Under the pieces are notes generated by a model, which was not told the DNA's origin, ran no database searches, and saw nothing but the letters and a program-made list of their open reading frames with translations. The position numbers and the translations under genes are program-made. From Ophiura sarsii (taxonomy: Eukaryota > Echinodermata > Ophiuroidea > Amphilepidida > Ophiuridae), in assembly GCA_035610835.1 (NCBI GenBank), contig CM069448.1, forward strand, positions 2,046,001-2,110,000: 64,000 nucleotides of DNA, read 5' to 3'. Shown in pieces: positions 12,101 to 23,579 of the stretch. Position 1 is the stretch's first letter. Every line of letters starts with the position of its first letter.

Positions 12101-13748
12101 CAAAACCGTCAACCGAATCAATTCTAGAGCCTATGAATATTACGTACGTGTTAAACGGTGACGCCAAGTACGAGGTTGCTTGACAACAACAAACATGGCG
12201 TCGTCTGCTAAACATCTGCCGAAGAAATTCGAAAACTAAATAGACGCAGATTTAAGGCTTCATTTGGATAATTATGCTGCATCAAAATCCGTGAAGGTCT
12301 GCAGCAATGATTGTGAAGAACTAGGAAACGGGTTTAAATGATATTGTTCTTCTGCCACGGGAATTGAGTGTGCCGCTTCTTGGCTCGTTGTGTGTACTGT
12401 AGGTGTAGGCAGGCATAGGCCTACTACTACGACTACGAGCCTACGCGGGAGCAACGAAAGCTTTTTTCGTTTTTTTAATTTAGTTTAGACAATGAAATAT
12501 GTATGAGGTGTAATAAAACAAATACAACATGGTTTCTTTCGGGAAAGTAGTTTTTTGTACCAATGTACCTTTTTTTGTACCAATGTACCTTTTTTTTGTA
12601 CCAATGTACCTTTTTTTGGTACTAATGTACATTTTTTGTGTGAAAACGCCCCCCAATGTACCTTTTCCGGAAAATACGCCCCCCCCCCCCCCCCCCCCTA
12701 AAGAAATCCTGATTACGGGCCTGGGTAAAAAGAACTAGCCATACACACGTTTATTGTATTATTATCAGTAACCTGTAGCATTGTGATGACAAATTCCCAT
12801 TATACAAAATAGCAAAAACAAATTTGCGGACTGGAAAAAGAGACATTTGATTCATAAATGGCATATCACCTCACCACAATCTCTAATCTGACAAATTCAA
12901 AATTAATGTGGACGACATGGTACTCATTCATATTAACTGCTCAAAAAGGTTTTTGTATATTTCATGATATTCGTATTGTGTTTCATATCAATGAAAAGCT
13001 TCCGACGATACTTCATTTGTAGCAATCACTTAGTCCAGTGCTATGGCCACTTGCTTGAGAATATAGTGAGGTCTCAATCTGAATGTGCCAAAATCTTAAC
13101 TATTTTGTGCTCAAAAGTCAACAGAGAAACTCTATAGTAGTATTAATCAATGTAATTGAACGATAGGGTTGTTCTTTTGAGCGCGAAATAGTGGTGAATT
13201 TAGCCAATTTTGAATGAGAACTCCCCACATTCTCAAGCAAGTGGTTTAAGCACTGAAACAAGTGATTCTACGAATGAGGCATCGATAGAAAGAACACATT
13301 AGCTTTTCACTGATATGAAACAAAGTATTGATTTATCACGAAATATTCAACGAATTGGCGATTGAAAACAATTTCCCCACTTTTTTGAGCAGTTTAGAAT
13401 AAGCAGTCCTGAATTCCACTCATCATGAATTCTGGTTGTCAAGGGTTGTAAGAGAACATGTGACGCCTAAGGGGTTTAGTGGAGGATACCTCATAATACA
13501 AATTATGATACCGTAGGCCCTATTCATCAAACTAAGACACATACCTGATATACCCAATCCAGCCGTGATCCCTGCAGTAACGCACCCGCGGCTGGTATGT
13601 CAATACGAGGGTCCGTATCCATTGGGCCAGCCTCTAACAATAACACGGTAGAGGTTCGATCCTCGCTCAGTCTTCCCGCTAAGACACATCCTGCACTACC
13701 AGCACCGATGATAACATAATCGTATGATGAAGGCAATGGATTTGCCAT
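19..13748 (-). CDS. Choline dehydrogenase-like GMC oxidoreductase, 5' seven coding exons (3' part off the window)
   Basis: The gene encodes a FAD-dependent GMC-family oxidoreductase; members oxidise alcohols such as choline to aldehydes. Coding exons by descending position are 13745-to-13545 region (13545..13748), 10818..10883, 7459..7607, 4822..4922, 2642..2688, 1649..1774 and 19..135: 810 bases, 270 codons, with no stop and matching phases at all six joins. Visible motifs: the Rossmann dinucleotide motif GAGSAG (residues 15-20), the ribose-binding Glu39 in LLLEAG, the first GMC signature [11 protein letters not shown] (89-99), an R-C-S-T-S-K-A-F block in exon 6, and the start of the second GMC signature (SAGTVASPQ), which is cut by the window edge. 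Family members have about 550-600 residues, so roughly half is here. There is no obvious mitochondrial presequence, and ATG at 13748 is preceded by a possible acceptor (CTACAG), so a 5' UTR exon may lie upstream. The exact substrate and orthology to CHDH are not settled, because invertebrates have many paralogues. Confidence 0.93.
1649..1774 (-). CDS. GMC oxidoreductase coding exon 6 (residues 190-231)
   Basis: Acceptor TTTGCAG, donor AAG|GTATTG, phase 0 at both ends. It encodes [20 protein letters not shown] and then [22 protein letters not shown], the conserved G-R-C-S-A-YL-P region. Confidence 0.93.
2009..2198. repeat. Palindromic MITE-like inverted repeat
   Basis: The left end CTCTCTTAAATCAAAAGATT is repeated as its reverse complement at the right end, with most of the interior also self-complementary. 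It lies in GMC intron 5. No clear target duplication was found. Confidence 0.7.
2642..2688 (-). CDS. GMC oxidoreductase coding exon 5 (residues 174-189)
   Basis: A 47-base micro-exon encoding (G)[15 protein letters not shown]. Acceptor TTTTTTCAG is strong; donor AAT|GTAAAT is weak. Phase 1 in and 0 out complete the frame between exons 4 and 6, and the sequence fits the family's E-LGY-xx-D-NG block. Confidence 0.8.
2866..3404. repeat. Local direct duplication with (AATC)n tracts
   Basis: Two copies (about 2866-2985 and 3238-3404) share an AATC microsatellite, the block TGTTACACTTTTAATTCTTT and the block GGCTGAACAAGAGAGTCGT. The second copy has about 55 extra bases (or the first has lost them). 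Confidence 0.75.
3860..3975. repeat. Perfect 116 bp palindrome
   Basis: The 57-base arms are exactly complementary and the two central bases (TA) continue the symmetry, so there is no loop. It starts TGACAAATCGAGATTC and is followed at once by an (ATA)n tract and a LINE-type GCGC tail, in GMC intron 4. Confidence 0.95.
3976..4090 (-). repeat. LINE 3'-tail remnant
   Basis: (AAT)n then AACCGCATTTATATAGCGCT and a second GCGCTT motif. This is the reverse complement of the 3' end seen on several LINE fragments here. A near copy is at 42751-42840. Confidence 0.6.
4258..4652. mobile_element. TTAA-flanked MITE, AGGGACAC family
   Basis: Termini AGGGACAC...GTGTTCCT are inverted, with TTAA on both sides (4254-4257, 4653-4656). 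The superfamily is not proven; TTAA duplication fits piggyBac or Kolobok. Partial relatives begin near 21365 and end near 28437. Confidence 0.75.
4822..4922 (-). CDS. GMC oxidoreductase coding exon 4 (residues 140-174)
   Basis: Acceptor TTTTCTAG, donor GCTG|GTATGT. It encodes [19 protein letters not shown] through PFAAAFINA. The G-GPL-V segment and the 'AFI-AG' end are family features. Confidence 0.9.
5333..5523 (+). repeat. 191 bp direct repeat, copy 1
   Basis: Nearly identical to 6939-7129 with no length change; only one mismatch (CACCTAATA versus CACCCAATA) was noticed. It contains ATTGCCTAAT and its complement ATTAGGCAAT near its ends, so it may be a small MITE. Confidence 0.9.
6939..7129 (+). 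repeat. 191 bp direct repeat, copy 2
   Basis: Second copy of 5333-5523, in GMC intron 3. The near identity points to a recent duplication or insertion. Confidence 0.9.
7215..7411 (-). mobile_element. CTTTCCACGCGG-family MITE, truncated
   Basis: It shares the interior (CATATTT-GAATCA...AGTATTGGTTCAGT) and one end (GCCGCGTG...AAGTGTTAA) with the copies at 20018, 46806 and 51812. The other end is lost. Confidence 0.6.
7459..7607 (-). CDS. GMC oxidoreductase coding exon 3 (residues 91-140)
   Basis: Acceptor CGCACAG, donor ACAAG|GTGAGT, phase 0 in and phase 2 out. It encodes [17 protein letters not shown], most of the first GMC signature, and continues to [14 protein letters not shown]. Confidence 0.95.
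7708..8057. mobile_element. TTAA-flanked MITE, AGGTA family, diverged copy
   Basis: TTAA at 7704-7707 and 8058-8061. Inverted ends AGGTATATGTTCTGAT / ATCATAACAAACACCT. The interior matches copies at 36248, 49405 and 50587 (TTGAGTAGTACACAAACT, TGGTTCTTATTTTAGA). It starts about 100 bases upstream of exon 3 in transcript order. Confidence 0.75.
10818..10883 (-). CDS. GMC oxidoreductase coding exon 2 (residues 69-90)
   Basis: A 66-base exon encoding [20 protein letters not shown] followed by GK. Acceptor TTAACAG and donor AAG|GTGAGT, phase 0 at both ends. It joins WVYQ of exon 1 to VVGGSSS of exon 3 exactly as the family requires (WVY-T-PQ ... GK-V-GGSS). Confidence 0.88.
11099..11500 (-). pseudogene. 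LINE reverse-transcriptase C-terminal remnant
   Basis: Read on the minus strand it gives [18 protein letters not shown] and then, after a frameshift, [14 protein letters not shown], the usual end of CR1/L2-type ORF2. A GCGC-type tail with (AAT)n lies at its 3' side. It is broken and noncoding, in GMC intron 1. Confidence 0.65.
11727..12552 (+). repeat. Duplicated segment, copy A
   Basis: Co-linear with 18298-18912 from ATTATTACACMTCATACATA to CATGGTTTCTTTCGGGAAAG. Copy A carries an extra 222 bases (element plus TA duplication) at 11867. No coding potential recognised. Confidence 0.9.
11867..12086. mobile_element. Palindromic MITE with TA duplication (empty site known)
   Basis: It starts CACACAGAAAACACTATGTA and ends with the complement. 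TA flanks both ends (11865-11866, 12087-12088). Copy B of the segment reads GAACTACTTCCCG at 18431-18443, the uninterrupted site with a single TA. TA duplication is compatible with Tc1/mariner. Confidence 0.93.
12545..12665 (+). repeat. TTTTTGTACCAATGTACC minisatellite
   Basis: About four degenerate units of 20-24 bases, followed by a poly-C run. It lies at the end of duplicated segment A, where copy B instead has a palindrome. Confidence 0.8.
12937..13392. mobile_element. Foldback MITE, CTGCTCAAAAAGG ends
   Basis: Arms of roughly 200 bases face each other (TTGCTTGAGAAT / ATTCTCAAGCAA inside, CTGCTCAAAAAG outside). The left flank is TTAA and the right is TTTA, perhaps a mutated TTAA duplication. 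It lies in GMC intron 1. Confidence 0.65.
13545..13748 (-). CDS. GMC oxidoreductase coding exon 1 (residues 1-68)
   Basis: It runs from [23 protein letters not shown] to ...RLDWVYQ, then donor CAG|GTATGT, phase 0. It carries the FAD-binding Rossmann motif. Confidence 0.93.
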
Positions 13749-16700
13749 ATTACCTGTAGTGTACAGAGTTGAAATGATAATTTAGAACACAGCCATTTCA
13801 CACGTTATGCGTGTAATTGACAGAAATGTGAAATATGTTTATTTTCGTTTTAATTGTTATCGTGTTTAGACGAGCGCCAGCATTTTGTTTTCAATTCGAG
13901 CACCATTTATTTCAAAGGCATATTATGCGATCTTTTTCGTGGAACGCCCTCTATCTGTGAATGTTTTGTTGTCAAATTACATTATAACCATGAAACTAAA
14001 ATATCTTATTGATTACAGAGCAATACGTTTCCAAATTACTTCAAAATCAGATTTTAATATAAGTTGTCCTGGCACCAGCGTATGACATGATCCAGTAATT
14101 GTAAAGAATATGGTAAAATACTTTGATGAAGTCAGTACGATGCGCAAATCCAACGCATGGACGGTTCATGGGCGAAATCGGAAAAACAGGTTCTGACCTA
14201 GCTAAATTCAAAGCTTTATATTTCAGGAACCTTACATTAATTGGTCTCATAATATTACCAATTAATGTCGGATATATTAACTTTTATATCCCCAAATATG
14301 AAGTAGCTATGTTTCCTATATTTTAGTAATAAGCTCTCCGGTGTTTTGGACCCAGTTTTGGTTCTGTTTTGGGACACGCTGTACATTCGTATAGTTCAGT
14401 TAGTTCCAAATGGTCAGACACACACAGCGCAGCAAAGAATTCAAAAGAGCGCTACATGGCGATGGCACATTGTGAATCGTATATTGTTTGCTTATCTTTG
14501 CACGTACTTTCAGTTTACCATACCTATATGTTTGGTGAATGTCAAATATTAAAAATACAATTACAATTATTAACGTGACGCGTGCGTATGCCTCGCAATA
14601 GCGTGCGTATGGTACAATAGCGCGAGTACGCGTTGATTACCTTCACACGCGGAAAGATCAAAACCGCCAATTTTGAACTGATTAAACTATAGCCCCACCT
14701 CCTTCAATCAAATGGATTCCATTTCCGCAGCTAATGTACTAATGACTAACAAGGGAAAACGTAATAATTACTTTAATTGCGGATTAAGGCGAATTTCCTT
14801 TGTTTAAATGTTCAACTGAACGTCACTTTTTTCGCCTTAACGTCGTTTAAACAAGGACGGAATAAATGTCATTGTTCTCTTTCTCCTTAAACACATATAA
14901 GCATATTATAGTACACAGCATTTATTAAAGCGCTTGATACGTTCGAGCTCCAAGCGCTTTACAAGATAAAAACAAAATAGATAAATACAAGAAAATATAT
15001 ACAATTGCCCACAAAATATTTTACAAGCTTAAACTACAAACATAGAACCAAAACTTATTCCCAAAAGATGCATCAACTTCTTTTAAGGTATATGTACCAG
15101 GGAGTCAAACGGCAGCAACATATTAAGGACTTTATAAGTACCATCAGTTGAAATTTAGTATAGCTCGCGATCACTGGAAATGAGCTTTAATTTCAAAGAA
15201 TGAGTCTGCAAGACGTTTTCTGAGAAAAGCTCGTGGCATATTATATAGAAATCTACGTAATGCAACCCATCATATTCGTACATAGCGGGAGGGGGGGCGG
15301 GGGTACTGCGCCATTTTTCTATATTTTGCAAAAACAATTGTGGTTATCACGTGATACCTATCGTTGAAAAAATAATTTACACTGTTTTAACGATATGCAC
15401 TATGGGATTGTGTTACCAGCCTGAAATCAAAGAGGTCGCTAACTTGCTTATAACAAGCTAAAAGTGACATATCTGAATGTATAAACAAAGTGTGCAAAGG
15501 AGAAATTGTTGGGCACACAGGTAAAATGGTTTTACAACAAGTTTTGCTATCATTATCAAATTGAACATAAGTTAAATCATTTATTTATCGAGCAATAAAA
15601 TTATTTACGCATTTTAATTGTTTAGATACAAAGTTAAATAAATCAAGAGTTAAATGATAGATAAATAAAAAGAAAACTATAAACGCATATGCGGCCTTTA
15701 TAATTTATAAAAATTGACATAACAATGATGTTACATTAATCCACCATCAAGTTTAAATAGAAAAATAAAAGGATAACAAGGAATATACGGGAATCGAACC
15801 CGTGATTGCCGATTGCCAACGACATGGCCAACGTATGCACGCAACAGAGATCGACGAGTATAATTGTGATAGTTTTATTATTTAACCATAACCATTTGTT
15901 TATAACGAACGGATTTTTTGTGCCATTTTTGCCAAATCTGTGTGTTTCTCTTGCACAAAATGTGTTTGTAATGTGATTATACTTATTTTTGAAAGAACGG
16001 TAAAAAACGTTGACATTTTCGAACACAAAAAATGGCGTCATTTAGCCTATACGGTCCACAATCATTGCTCGACTGAACCATGAACCTAAGCTTCATGACT
16101 AAACGTTGTGTCGTGACGTGACGTGTTGCATTATTCATGTTACGATCTGATATACACAGCGAACATGCACCGGGGTCATGGGTTAATGCGCTGTGTAATT
16201 CTACATTCCCGGCAGACACTCTGTTCAAAGGCACAACGAGTGGACTTGTTTAAAGCATTTTGTTGCAATTCTGAGGTGTGTGGATCGTGTTTCTTTATCA
16301 AATTAGTTAGAAATCCATCCATTTTAGAACATCCAAATTTAAAATAAACTATACACCTGGGAAAGTATGATGCCAAGGGCATATATTTTGCACGTAAATC
16401 CAATACAAAGGTTCAGAAAATCGACCAAAATATGACGTCATAACCATTGCTTCGGGAAAAAATGGCGCGGTACCCCAACCCCCTAAATTCGTACACTTGT
16501 GTCATGTACCACTATTAGCGCCCTCCCAAACCACCGAATCATTTGACGGATGAACACGTTATTGCATTCATTAACTAATTAATGTTGGGTCAAATAGTTG
16601 CAAATAATCGGATTAGAACCCACTGTATATCTACTTTGAAAAATGGGATGGCATGATGTCTTATTTTTTGGGGGGGGTGGGGGGGGGGGGGGGGCGGGGG

Positions 16701-18297
16701 GATTTATATTAATCTACAGTCGCTATATTATCGAAATAAAGGTTTAAATTTATCTTACTTGTACCCTGTGATATGTCCTGAATTGTGAATGGTTAATATT
16801 AGTATAACAGAAGTGTTAAGAAATAAATGCCTAGCTTAAACTTTATCCCCCTTAGAGTGTGAAAGTGACGTCAGAGGGTCTCCTATTGAGCATAGGTTAT
16901 CGCGCTCGTGATTGGCATGCTCTTATTTGGCGTAATGATCTGGTGCCTTGCTCTGGTGCAATGCTATATTCTCTATAAATCAAATACGAATCCTAGCGTT
17001 TGCGCGTAAATTATGCGACTATCATTTGATACACGCGTGACGTCACGTTTGAAATATTAAGATGAAGTGACGAGCATTACAAGTAATAGAAGTAGTTACA
17101 GCTTGGAGCCCTTAGTATATGGTCATATAAATAGCATCAGTCATCTAAAAGAATTTGCTTAAGATTTTCAATAACAATGATCCATGAAATAAAAATCTTC
17201 AGCGACTGCATTTGGATGACCGATACTATTTATATGACCATATAACGACTTGTGTCCTTTATACCTATAAACAAAAACGCAATTCATATCCCCGGTTCAA
17301 ATCCTATATTGCTACTTATTTACACAATGATTCATTAAAACATCTTACAATCCATTTATATACATATAATAGTACTCACCGTGTATGTAATGTCCTTTAG
17401 TCGACTTGTATTAGCTTCAGAAATATTGTGAAAAACAACGTCCTTCTTTATAATATACCGATGCCCAAATGAGATTCTTCCCCCGTCAATATCTATTTAT
17501 ATCAAGCATTTTTTACATCAAATAGAACAGCTTTTCTTGCATACGATAAAGGAGATAATATGTACGTTAACCGATGTAATCTTGATTGTAACCCACGCGC
17601 TTGGGGGTATTGAATATGAAATGAGAATAATTATGCATTGTGTAGGTAATTATACAACGACAGACTGCCTCATACAAAGGTGGGATATAATTATATTAAT
17701 AATAATACTCGGAAAAGGGAGAAAATACCTGAAATGTATTATGAACTAGTAACATACTCTGGCGACAAAAGTATTTGCGCAGTGTCTATATCCTTGGATT
17801 CCAATCTACTAGAATAAACTAATGATTATTTTCACTATTAACGATATTGTTTGTATGCATTATATAGGGCTTAATTCAAAAGTCATGGTTGCTGCCTGTT
17901 TTGATCATCAGATTTCATACAATACCGGATAAATCGAGACAATTCAACATCTACACAGACACGGTGAGATCCCATAGATATTTGCCTCATTATGATATTC
18001 ATGAGTTCATTTATTGTGCAATGGGAGAGTCCTCTCTTGTTTAAAACCTCTCTTGTTAAAACCTCTCAAAAATCAATGATAAATTGACTAATTAGGCCTA
18101 TTACATTTACAAATGTATTAATCTTACATACGGATGCGCACCGCAACGGGTGGCGCACACTGCATATTGGCATTGATGAAGTGACACTAATGAACGCCTA
18201 GTATAAATAAGAGCCATTTTCCTTCAACATTTACACATTTTAATAATTCATATCAAAGATTTTTGTCAAATTTAAGAATGGAATTGTAAGCTGAGCC
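13749..18297. other. Intergenic stretch, no gene recognised
   Basis: It holds a short block (13915-13955) also present at 41518-41560, a LINE-like tail at 14918-14975, a tRNA-like B-box on the minus strand near 15784-15850 (TTCGATTCCCGT), and a G-run at 16667-16702. No host exon was found. Confidence 0.5.
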
Positions 18298-18912
18298 ATT
18301 ATTACACCTCATACATATTTATAAGGGTAACTCTTTTTTGATTGTTTCATTTTTAACCTAGTCGGATAAATAAAAATACCTACCGAATGTTTGTTTAGGT
18401 TTATTGTACTACTAAACATGCGATAGTTTTGAACTACTTCCCGTTCTGATCAACACCGTCACCCGAATCAATTCTAGAGCCTATGAATATTACGTAGGCC
18501 TACATGCGGTGACGCCAAGTACGAGGTTGCTTGACAACAACAAACATGGCGTCGTCTGCAAAACATCTGCCGAAGAAATTCGCGTACAGTACGCGGCGTA
18601 CTAAACAGACGCAGATTTTAGGCTTCTTTTGGATAATTATGCTGCATCTAAATCCGTGAAGGTCTGCAGCAATGATTGTGAAGAACTAGGAAACGGGTTT
18701 AAATGATATTGTTCTTCTGCCAGGGAAATTGAGTCGCCGCTTCTTGTCTTGCTGTGTGTACTGTAGGTAGGCAGGCATAGGCCTACTACTACGACTACGA
18801 GCCTACGCGGGAGCAACGTAAGCTTTTTTTCGATTTTTAATTTAGTTTAGACAATGAAATATGTATGAGGTGTAATAAAACAAATACAACATGGTTTCTT
18901 TCGGGAAAGTAG
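18298..18912 (+). repeat. Duplicated segment, copy B (empty site)
   Basis: Homologous to 11727-12552 but without the MITE; the target TA is at 18435-18436. It also differs by scattered substitutions and small indels, so the duplication is not very recent. Confidence 0.9.
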
Positions 18913-19046
18913 TGCACACTACTGGCCCTTTGTGTTGGATGACTGGTGACTACCTCCTTCCACTCCGCGTCGGGAGGTAGTCACAGTCATCCAACACCGC
19001 GGGACCAGTAGTGTGCACTACTTTCCCTCAAACCATGTTGTATTTG
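18881..19046. repeat. Inverted repeat at the end of segment B
   Basis: The arms start CAAATACAACATGGTTT and contain GAAAGTAGTGCACACTACTG and TGGATGACT with their complements. Similarity between segments A and B stops inside it (after GGGAAAGTAGT). Confidence 0.85.
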
Positions 19047-20017
19047 TTCATTGTTCGACGGGTATTCATAATAAAGGCCTATACTAATTAAAAGTTTAAC
19101 GGGTTCGCCGTCGGACAAGTTTAAAACTGTCAAGCTTTCGTTAGGATTAGCTCTGGCCGCGCTTCTTCAGGACCGTATTATTATTATAAGCAAAACTATT
19201 GATTGCCATTACTCGATATAATTATCATCATTTGGGCAGCTACTTGACTGATGATTTGAGATTTTTTTCCCCGGTTATTGTGGAAAATCAAAACAAATGG
19301 TTTTAGGCCCGCAGAAACCTTTTGTTTTGATTTTCCATAATTACCTCAACACAGCCATACGCAGTATTTAATCTCTAATTAAATGACAAGTAAGAACATT
19401 AATGCACAAAATGATTCCTGAACTACGGTATTGCAATACAAATCGTTTGTGTTGCAATTTTGTCACGTAACACCCATTGAATTTCTTACATTTCCTAGCT
19501 ACTGGGATTAACTAATTTGTACAAACCTGTAAATATGTTTTACACTATGCTGTGGCTGTTCACTGATAAGGAAAAGATACCAGCAAGACAATCAAATGAT
19601 CACACCAGTCGGCGATTTTATGGGTAAAATTAGTAATCTTGGTCATTCTTATTTTTTTATATTTTTTATATAATGATCAGTGTATTCACTATTCGTACAC
19701 TTGACCAAAATGGTTGCGACCTAATTATTCCTTACGTGATGTGAAGTCACCATTCATTAAATACAAGTAGCCGCGTTGAACTCATTACGGTCACAATTTA
19801 AGTCAACTGTATTTTATTTGACCAATTTTTGAATTTACACTGATTAAAATAAAACAAGACTCAAAAGCATTTGTTTCCTGGTTATTTGTGTTTACATATG
19901 ACTAGAAAACGGAATATGCGCATATATAATGACAATTTTTAACGGCAGATCACATCACATATACGGCATTACAAGACAAGCTTTGTAAATGCAGATATTA
20001 TTAAAAAAAATCTCGTT

Positions 20018-20274
20018 TTTACACTTTTCACGCGGCAGGTGTCTGCAGACGACATTCCAAAATGTCACAATATATTTAAAAAATGTCAAAATTGTTGCAT
20101 TTCATTACCATATTTGGAATCATCATGTGAAATCCATTGAAATAAATACAAACATGCCTAGTATCGATTCAGTTATCCTCATGAATAAACCTTAAAAGTT
20201 GGGAAATGTTTCTGAAAAATCCGTTTTGTATTTGGTAAAACCTGTCACTGGCACAACCAAGCTGCGTGGAAGTA
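20018..20274 (+). mobile_element. CTTTCCACGCGG-family MITE copy
   Basis: The left end ACACTTTTCACGCGGCAGG, the block GTCTGCAGACGACATTC and an interior shared with 46806 and 51812 are present. The right end GCTGCGTGGAAGT is decayed. Confidence 0.65.
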
Positions 20275-20707
20275 TTCAACCCATTGAGGCATGAGAAACC
20301 TTTTCACAATGTCCTGCATGTTTGTACTGTCTCCTTTAGAATAAAATCCTCACATACTGTCATTCAATTAGAATATCGTATCAAAATAACCCAATTAAAA
20401 GTGCGCAAGTAAAATAATTGACTTAATAATGTACTATTCATTTAATGAACATCTATTATACGAGGGTCAATTAGTTCTACCTCCTACCGAACTACTTCGT
20501 TAATTAGCCAGTCTTATGAAATATTCCCGGTGCCGGTTGTACTTTGCTTAAGACGCAGTGAAAACTGAATGTCCAGGTACTGTCACGGGAACGGATGAAA
20601 AACAGATCTCCTAAGTACAGATCATTTGGCCAACATTGTCGATTGTTTCACACTTGTCCTTGTCATGTCTACGTCTTGCACTTAATCTTAAGTCCTTTAT
20701 GTGCAGC

Positions 20708-21143
20708 CAGGGCCGTCAGAAGGGGGGGGTGCGTTGGGTGCGGACGCACCCCCCTTGAAAATCTCTTCTTCTTTTTTTTCTTTTTTTTAGGGTAACATGT
20801 TGTTTTATGAATGGAAAATGGGGTCAACGATGACAAGATACATGAAAATTGTGTCCTAAATTCGTTGTAATGCTCAGAGCTTCCGGGGGCTTCGCCCCCT
20901 GGACCCCCACCAGGGGCCCTAAGGCGGGCTCCTGGACCCCACCCGTTATTGGCTTCGCGCCAGAGGCGCTCGCATCGTCAGCGTGCTGCAGCACTAACAC
21001 TCTGACGTCATACTACTACTTCCGGTAAAAATCGTGAAAACGCACCCCCCTTTCCGGTAAAAAATCGTGAAAACGCACCCCCCCTTTCCGGTAAAAAATC
21101 GTGAAAACGCACCCCCCTTGGGCAAAAGTTGCTGACGGCCCTG
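20708..21143. mobile_element. MITE with CAGGGCCGTCAG ends and 5 bp duplication
   Basis: Inverted ends CAGGGCCGTCAG / CTGACGGCCCTG with GCAGC on both sides (20703-20707, 21144-21148). Inside is a ~32 bp minisatellite at 21019-21118 (TTTCCGGTAAAAAATCGTGA plus a C-rich part, three units). Confidence 0.85.
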
Positions 21144-21364
21144 GCAGCTGTCTCGCACATCTCCTTTTGTAAGGGTGGCCAAGGCATGACGAGCTGTGCT
21201 CTTACTTGGTCAGCCCACCATCTTCTTTGCACCATTTATTGCTTTGATAACATTATTAAATTGGTGAATAAAACTCAACTCTGAACTCTTAACATAAGTG
21301 ACTGATTTGTTATTAAAAAAAATATGCCCTCTGTTTAGCTAGAACCAGATCAGGACAATCATTA

Positions 21365-21750
21365 AAGGGGTACTAAGAGATGTTTAAGATTTCTTTTTTA
21401 CATGATTTACTTCAATATTTAAGATAATCATTATAATTGGCAATTATTGTTGTTTCTACTCACAAAAAGGCATCAAAACTATTAAAACAATGTTTAAATA
21501 TGTTGAAAATATCATCGCTATTCCTTGAAACTTTTTTTTAAACGCCCTCTATTTAATATCGTATGTAATTTGAAGCGAAAAGAAAAATAGCGTAACGCTG
21601 TTTACCATAAAATGATGTCCGAGCCGGGGAATGGAATATTTTGAAACGACGTTTTATTGCACAAAGACGGCTGATTTTTCTCCTTACAGCTGTAAGTTTG
21701 TGTATGTAATACAATAGTTTAACAAGAAGAGTGTTAAAAAACACAATCCT
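21365..21750. repeat. Remnant of AGGGACAC-family MITE
   Basis: It begins ATTAAAGGGGTACTAAGAGA and shares interior blocks (TTTCTACTCACAAAAA, GGCTGATTTTTC) with 4258-4652. The right end is not recognisable. Confidence 0.55.
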
Positions 21751-22529
21751 CGCTTAGAGGGGGTTAGGTTTGAATGCAATCAGAAATAAATGAAGAGTAT
21801 CATAAAGAAAATTGTGTCATAACAAAACATGCACTTTCAGTCATAGTTATAGTGTACATGATTGTTTACATAAACAAAACTCCCCTGAACATTTGAGTTA
21901 AAGGTCCCAAATGGGCATATTTTGTATCTAATTAAGAATAGACTAAGACCTATCACATTAAAACCAGGGGCAAAAACAACTAATTAAGTAATGGATAATT
22001 AATTATGATTCATTAATGATTATTTAAGTATCAATAATCAATGATCCATCATTAATTATTCATTTATGAATTTATTTATAAATTAATATTAATTAATTTC
22101 ATTTAAGAAATTTATTTATTTATTTATTTAAGTTAATTAACAATTGTATTAATTGATAAACGTAATGATTGATTACTTAATATGTTTATTATTCAATGTA
22201 TTAAGTTAATTTTTAATATGGATAAATAAATAAATACATGCATACCTTTCATGAATTTATGAACGTATTCATTAATGAATTTTTCTAGAAAACCAGCTGC
22301 ACTGATGAATGTGATACATTTATATTGCATTTGGTATACACCATAGCAGGCTAGTAGTAGATCTAAATTTAGATCCTCGGTTTACCCCAATCATGAAGCT
22401 AGCATACCCATCTCTGACTGTCTTAATCCAGTGTCCATCGAGCCAGCTAGTGACAGGACCAACTAACTCTAGGCTATACCAATGAATGGCTATACACAGT
22501 GGTGTACTAGCAGATACAGCAAGATCTGT

Positions 22530-22850
22530 GCAAGGGCGTCCCCAGAGGGGGGGGTGTGGGGGGGGGGGTGTCACACCCCCCCCCCCCCCCCCCCCCCCCC
22601 ATTCATCAAATCTGTCGGCAAAATTATGGTGCTGTGGGCAAATCAAAGGAAGGAGGAAGAAAAGGGAGAAAGAAAAAAAGGAAAGAGAAAGGGAAAGAAA
22701 GAAGGGGAGAAAGAAAGAAGGGGAGAAAGAAAGAAGGGGAGAAAGAAAGAAAGAAAGAGAAAGGGAAAGAAAAGAGGGAAAAAAAGAAAAAAGAAAGAAA
22801 GTGAAAGGAAAGAGGAAAGAAAGAAAGAAAAAGGGAAGAAAGAAAGAAAG
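22530..22850 (+). repeat. Poly-C/poly-G block and GAAA/GGGGA purine tract
   Basis: A G-run then a C-run (22547-22600) is followed by about 200 bases made almost only of A and G. Several overlapping open frames here are low-complexity artefacts. Confidence 0.9.
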
Positions 22851-23579
22851 CCCTATAACAATTATCGTATGCGCAAATGATAATGTTGTGTCGGCATATA
22901 TGTTATGTTAACACAAATCAAATCAAAAATGAACAAAGGCAATGTAGGCATATGAATTTGTAGGCACTGTGAACGAGCCCATTTTTATGAGATTTTGTGT
23001 CGGCGCACATGAACAGCCTAGGCCCAAGTCTTTGTTTTGCTCATTGTCAAGACACACACAAAAAATTGTGTCGGAATAGTATAGGCCTAGGCTAGGCACG
23101 GGCAATGTGTGGGACCTTTAATTATACTAACTATAGGCCTATTTCATTGTCGTTGTCAATGCAAACCCAAGTCAATAATGTCGCCAATGGCCAATCATGT
23201 TGGCACATAGGTTACGAAATATTAAATAATTCGCCTATAATTATGTACATGTAAGTTGATGTAGGCCAATTGCTCTCATTGTACTGATTGTATATAGACG
23301 CTGCAAGCTCACTATCAGTCTATCGCAAAAGTAAGTCCAACTCCAACGTTTAGGTGTCAATGCAAAGTAAGAACTTATAAGTAGACTCTGTCCTAACTTC
23401 GACTTGAACAATGCAAATTATCATTATAATTAAGACAATAAGCACAACTGTCGTTATTTGCGTGAGACCAGGATTTACAGTGTGTGCACCAGGGGCACAA
23501 TCGATATCTCACGTAATGGTATAATAGGTCTATGTCGTTGTCGGACATACAGGCTGTAGGCCTATCATGCCTATACTGA

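Noticed and set aside
15784..15850. Minus-strand tRNA gene
   Set aside because: The T-arm is good, but the anticodon stem and acceptor do not pair; at most a tRNA-derived remnant.
22482..22911. Overlapping Lys/Glu/Arg-rich frames
   Set aside because: They are translations of a GAAA/GGGGA purine tract after a poly-C run.
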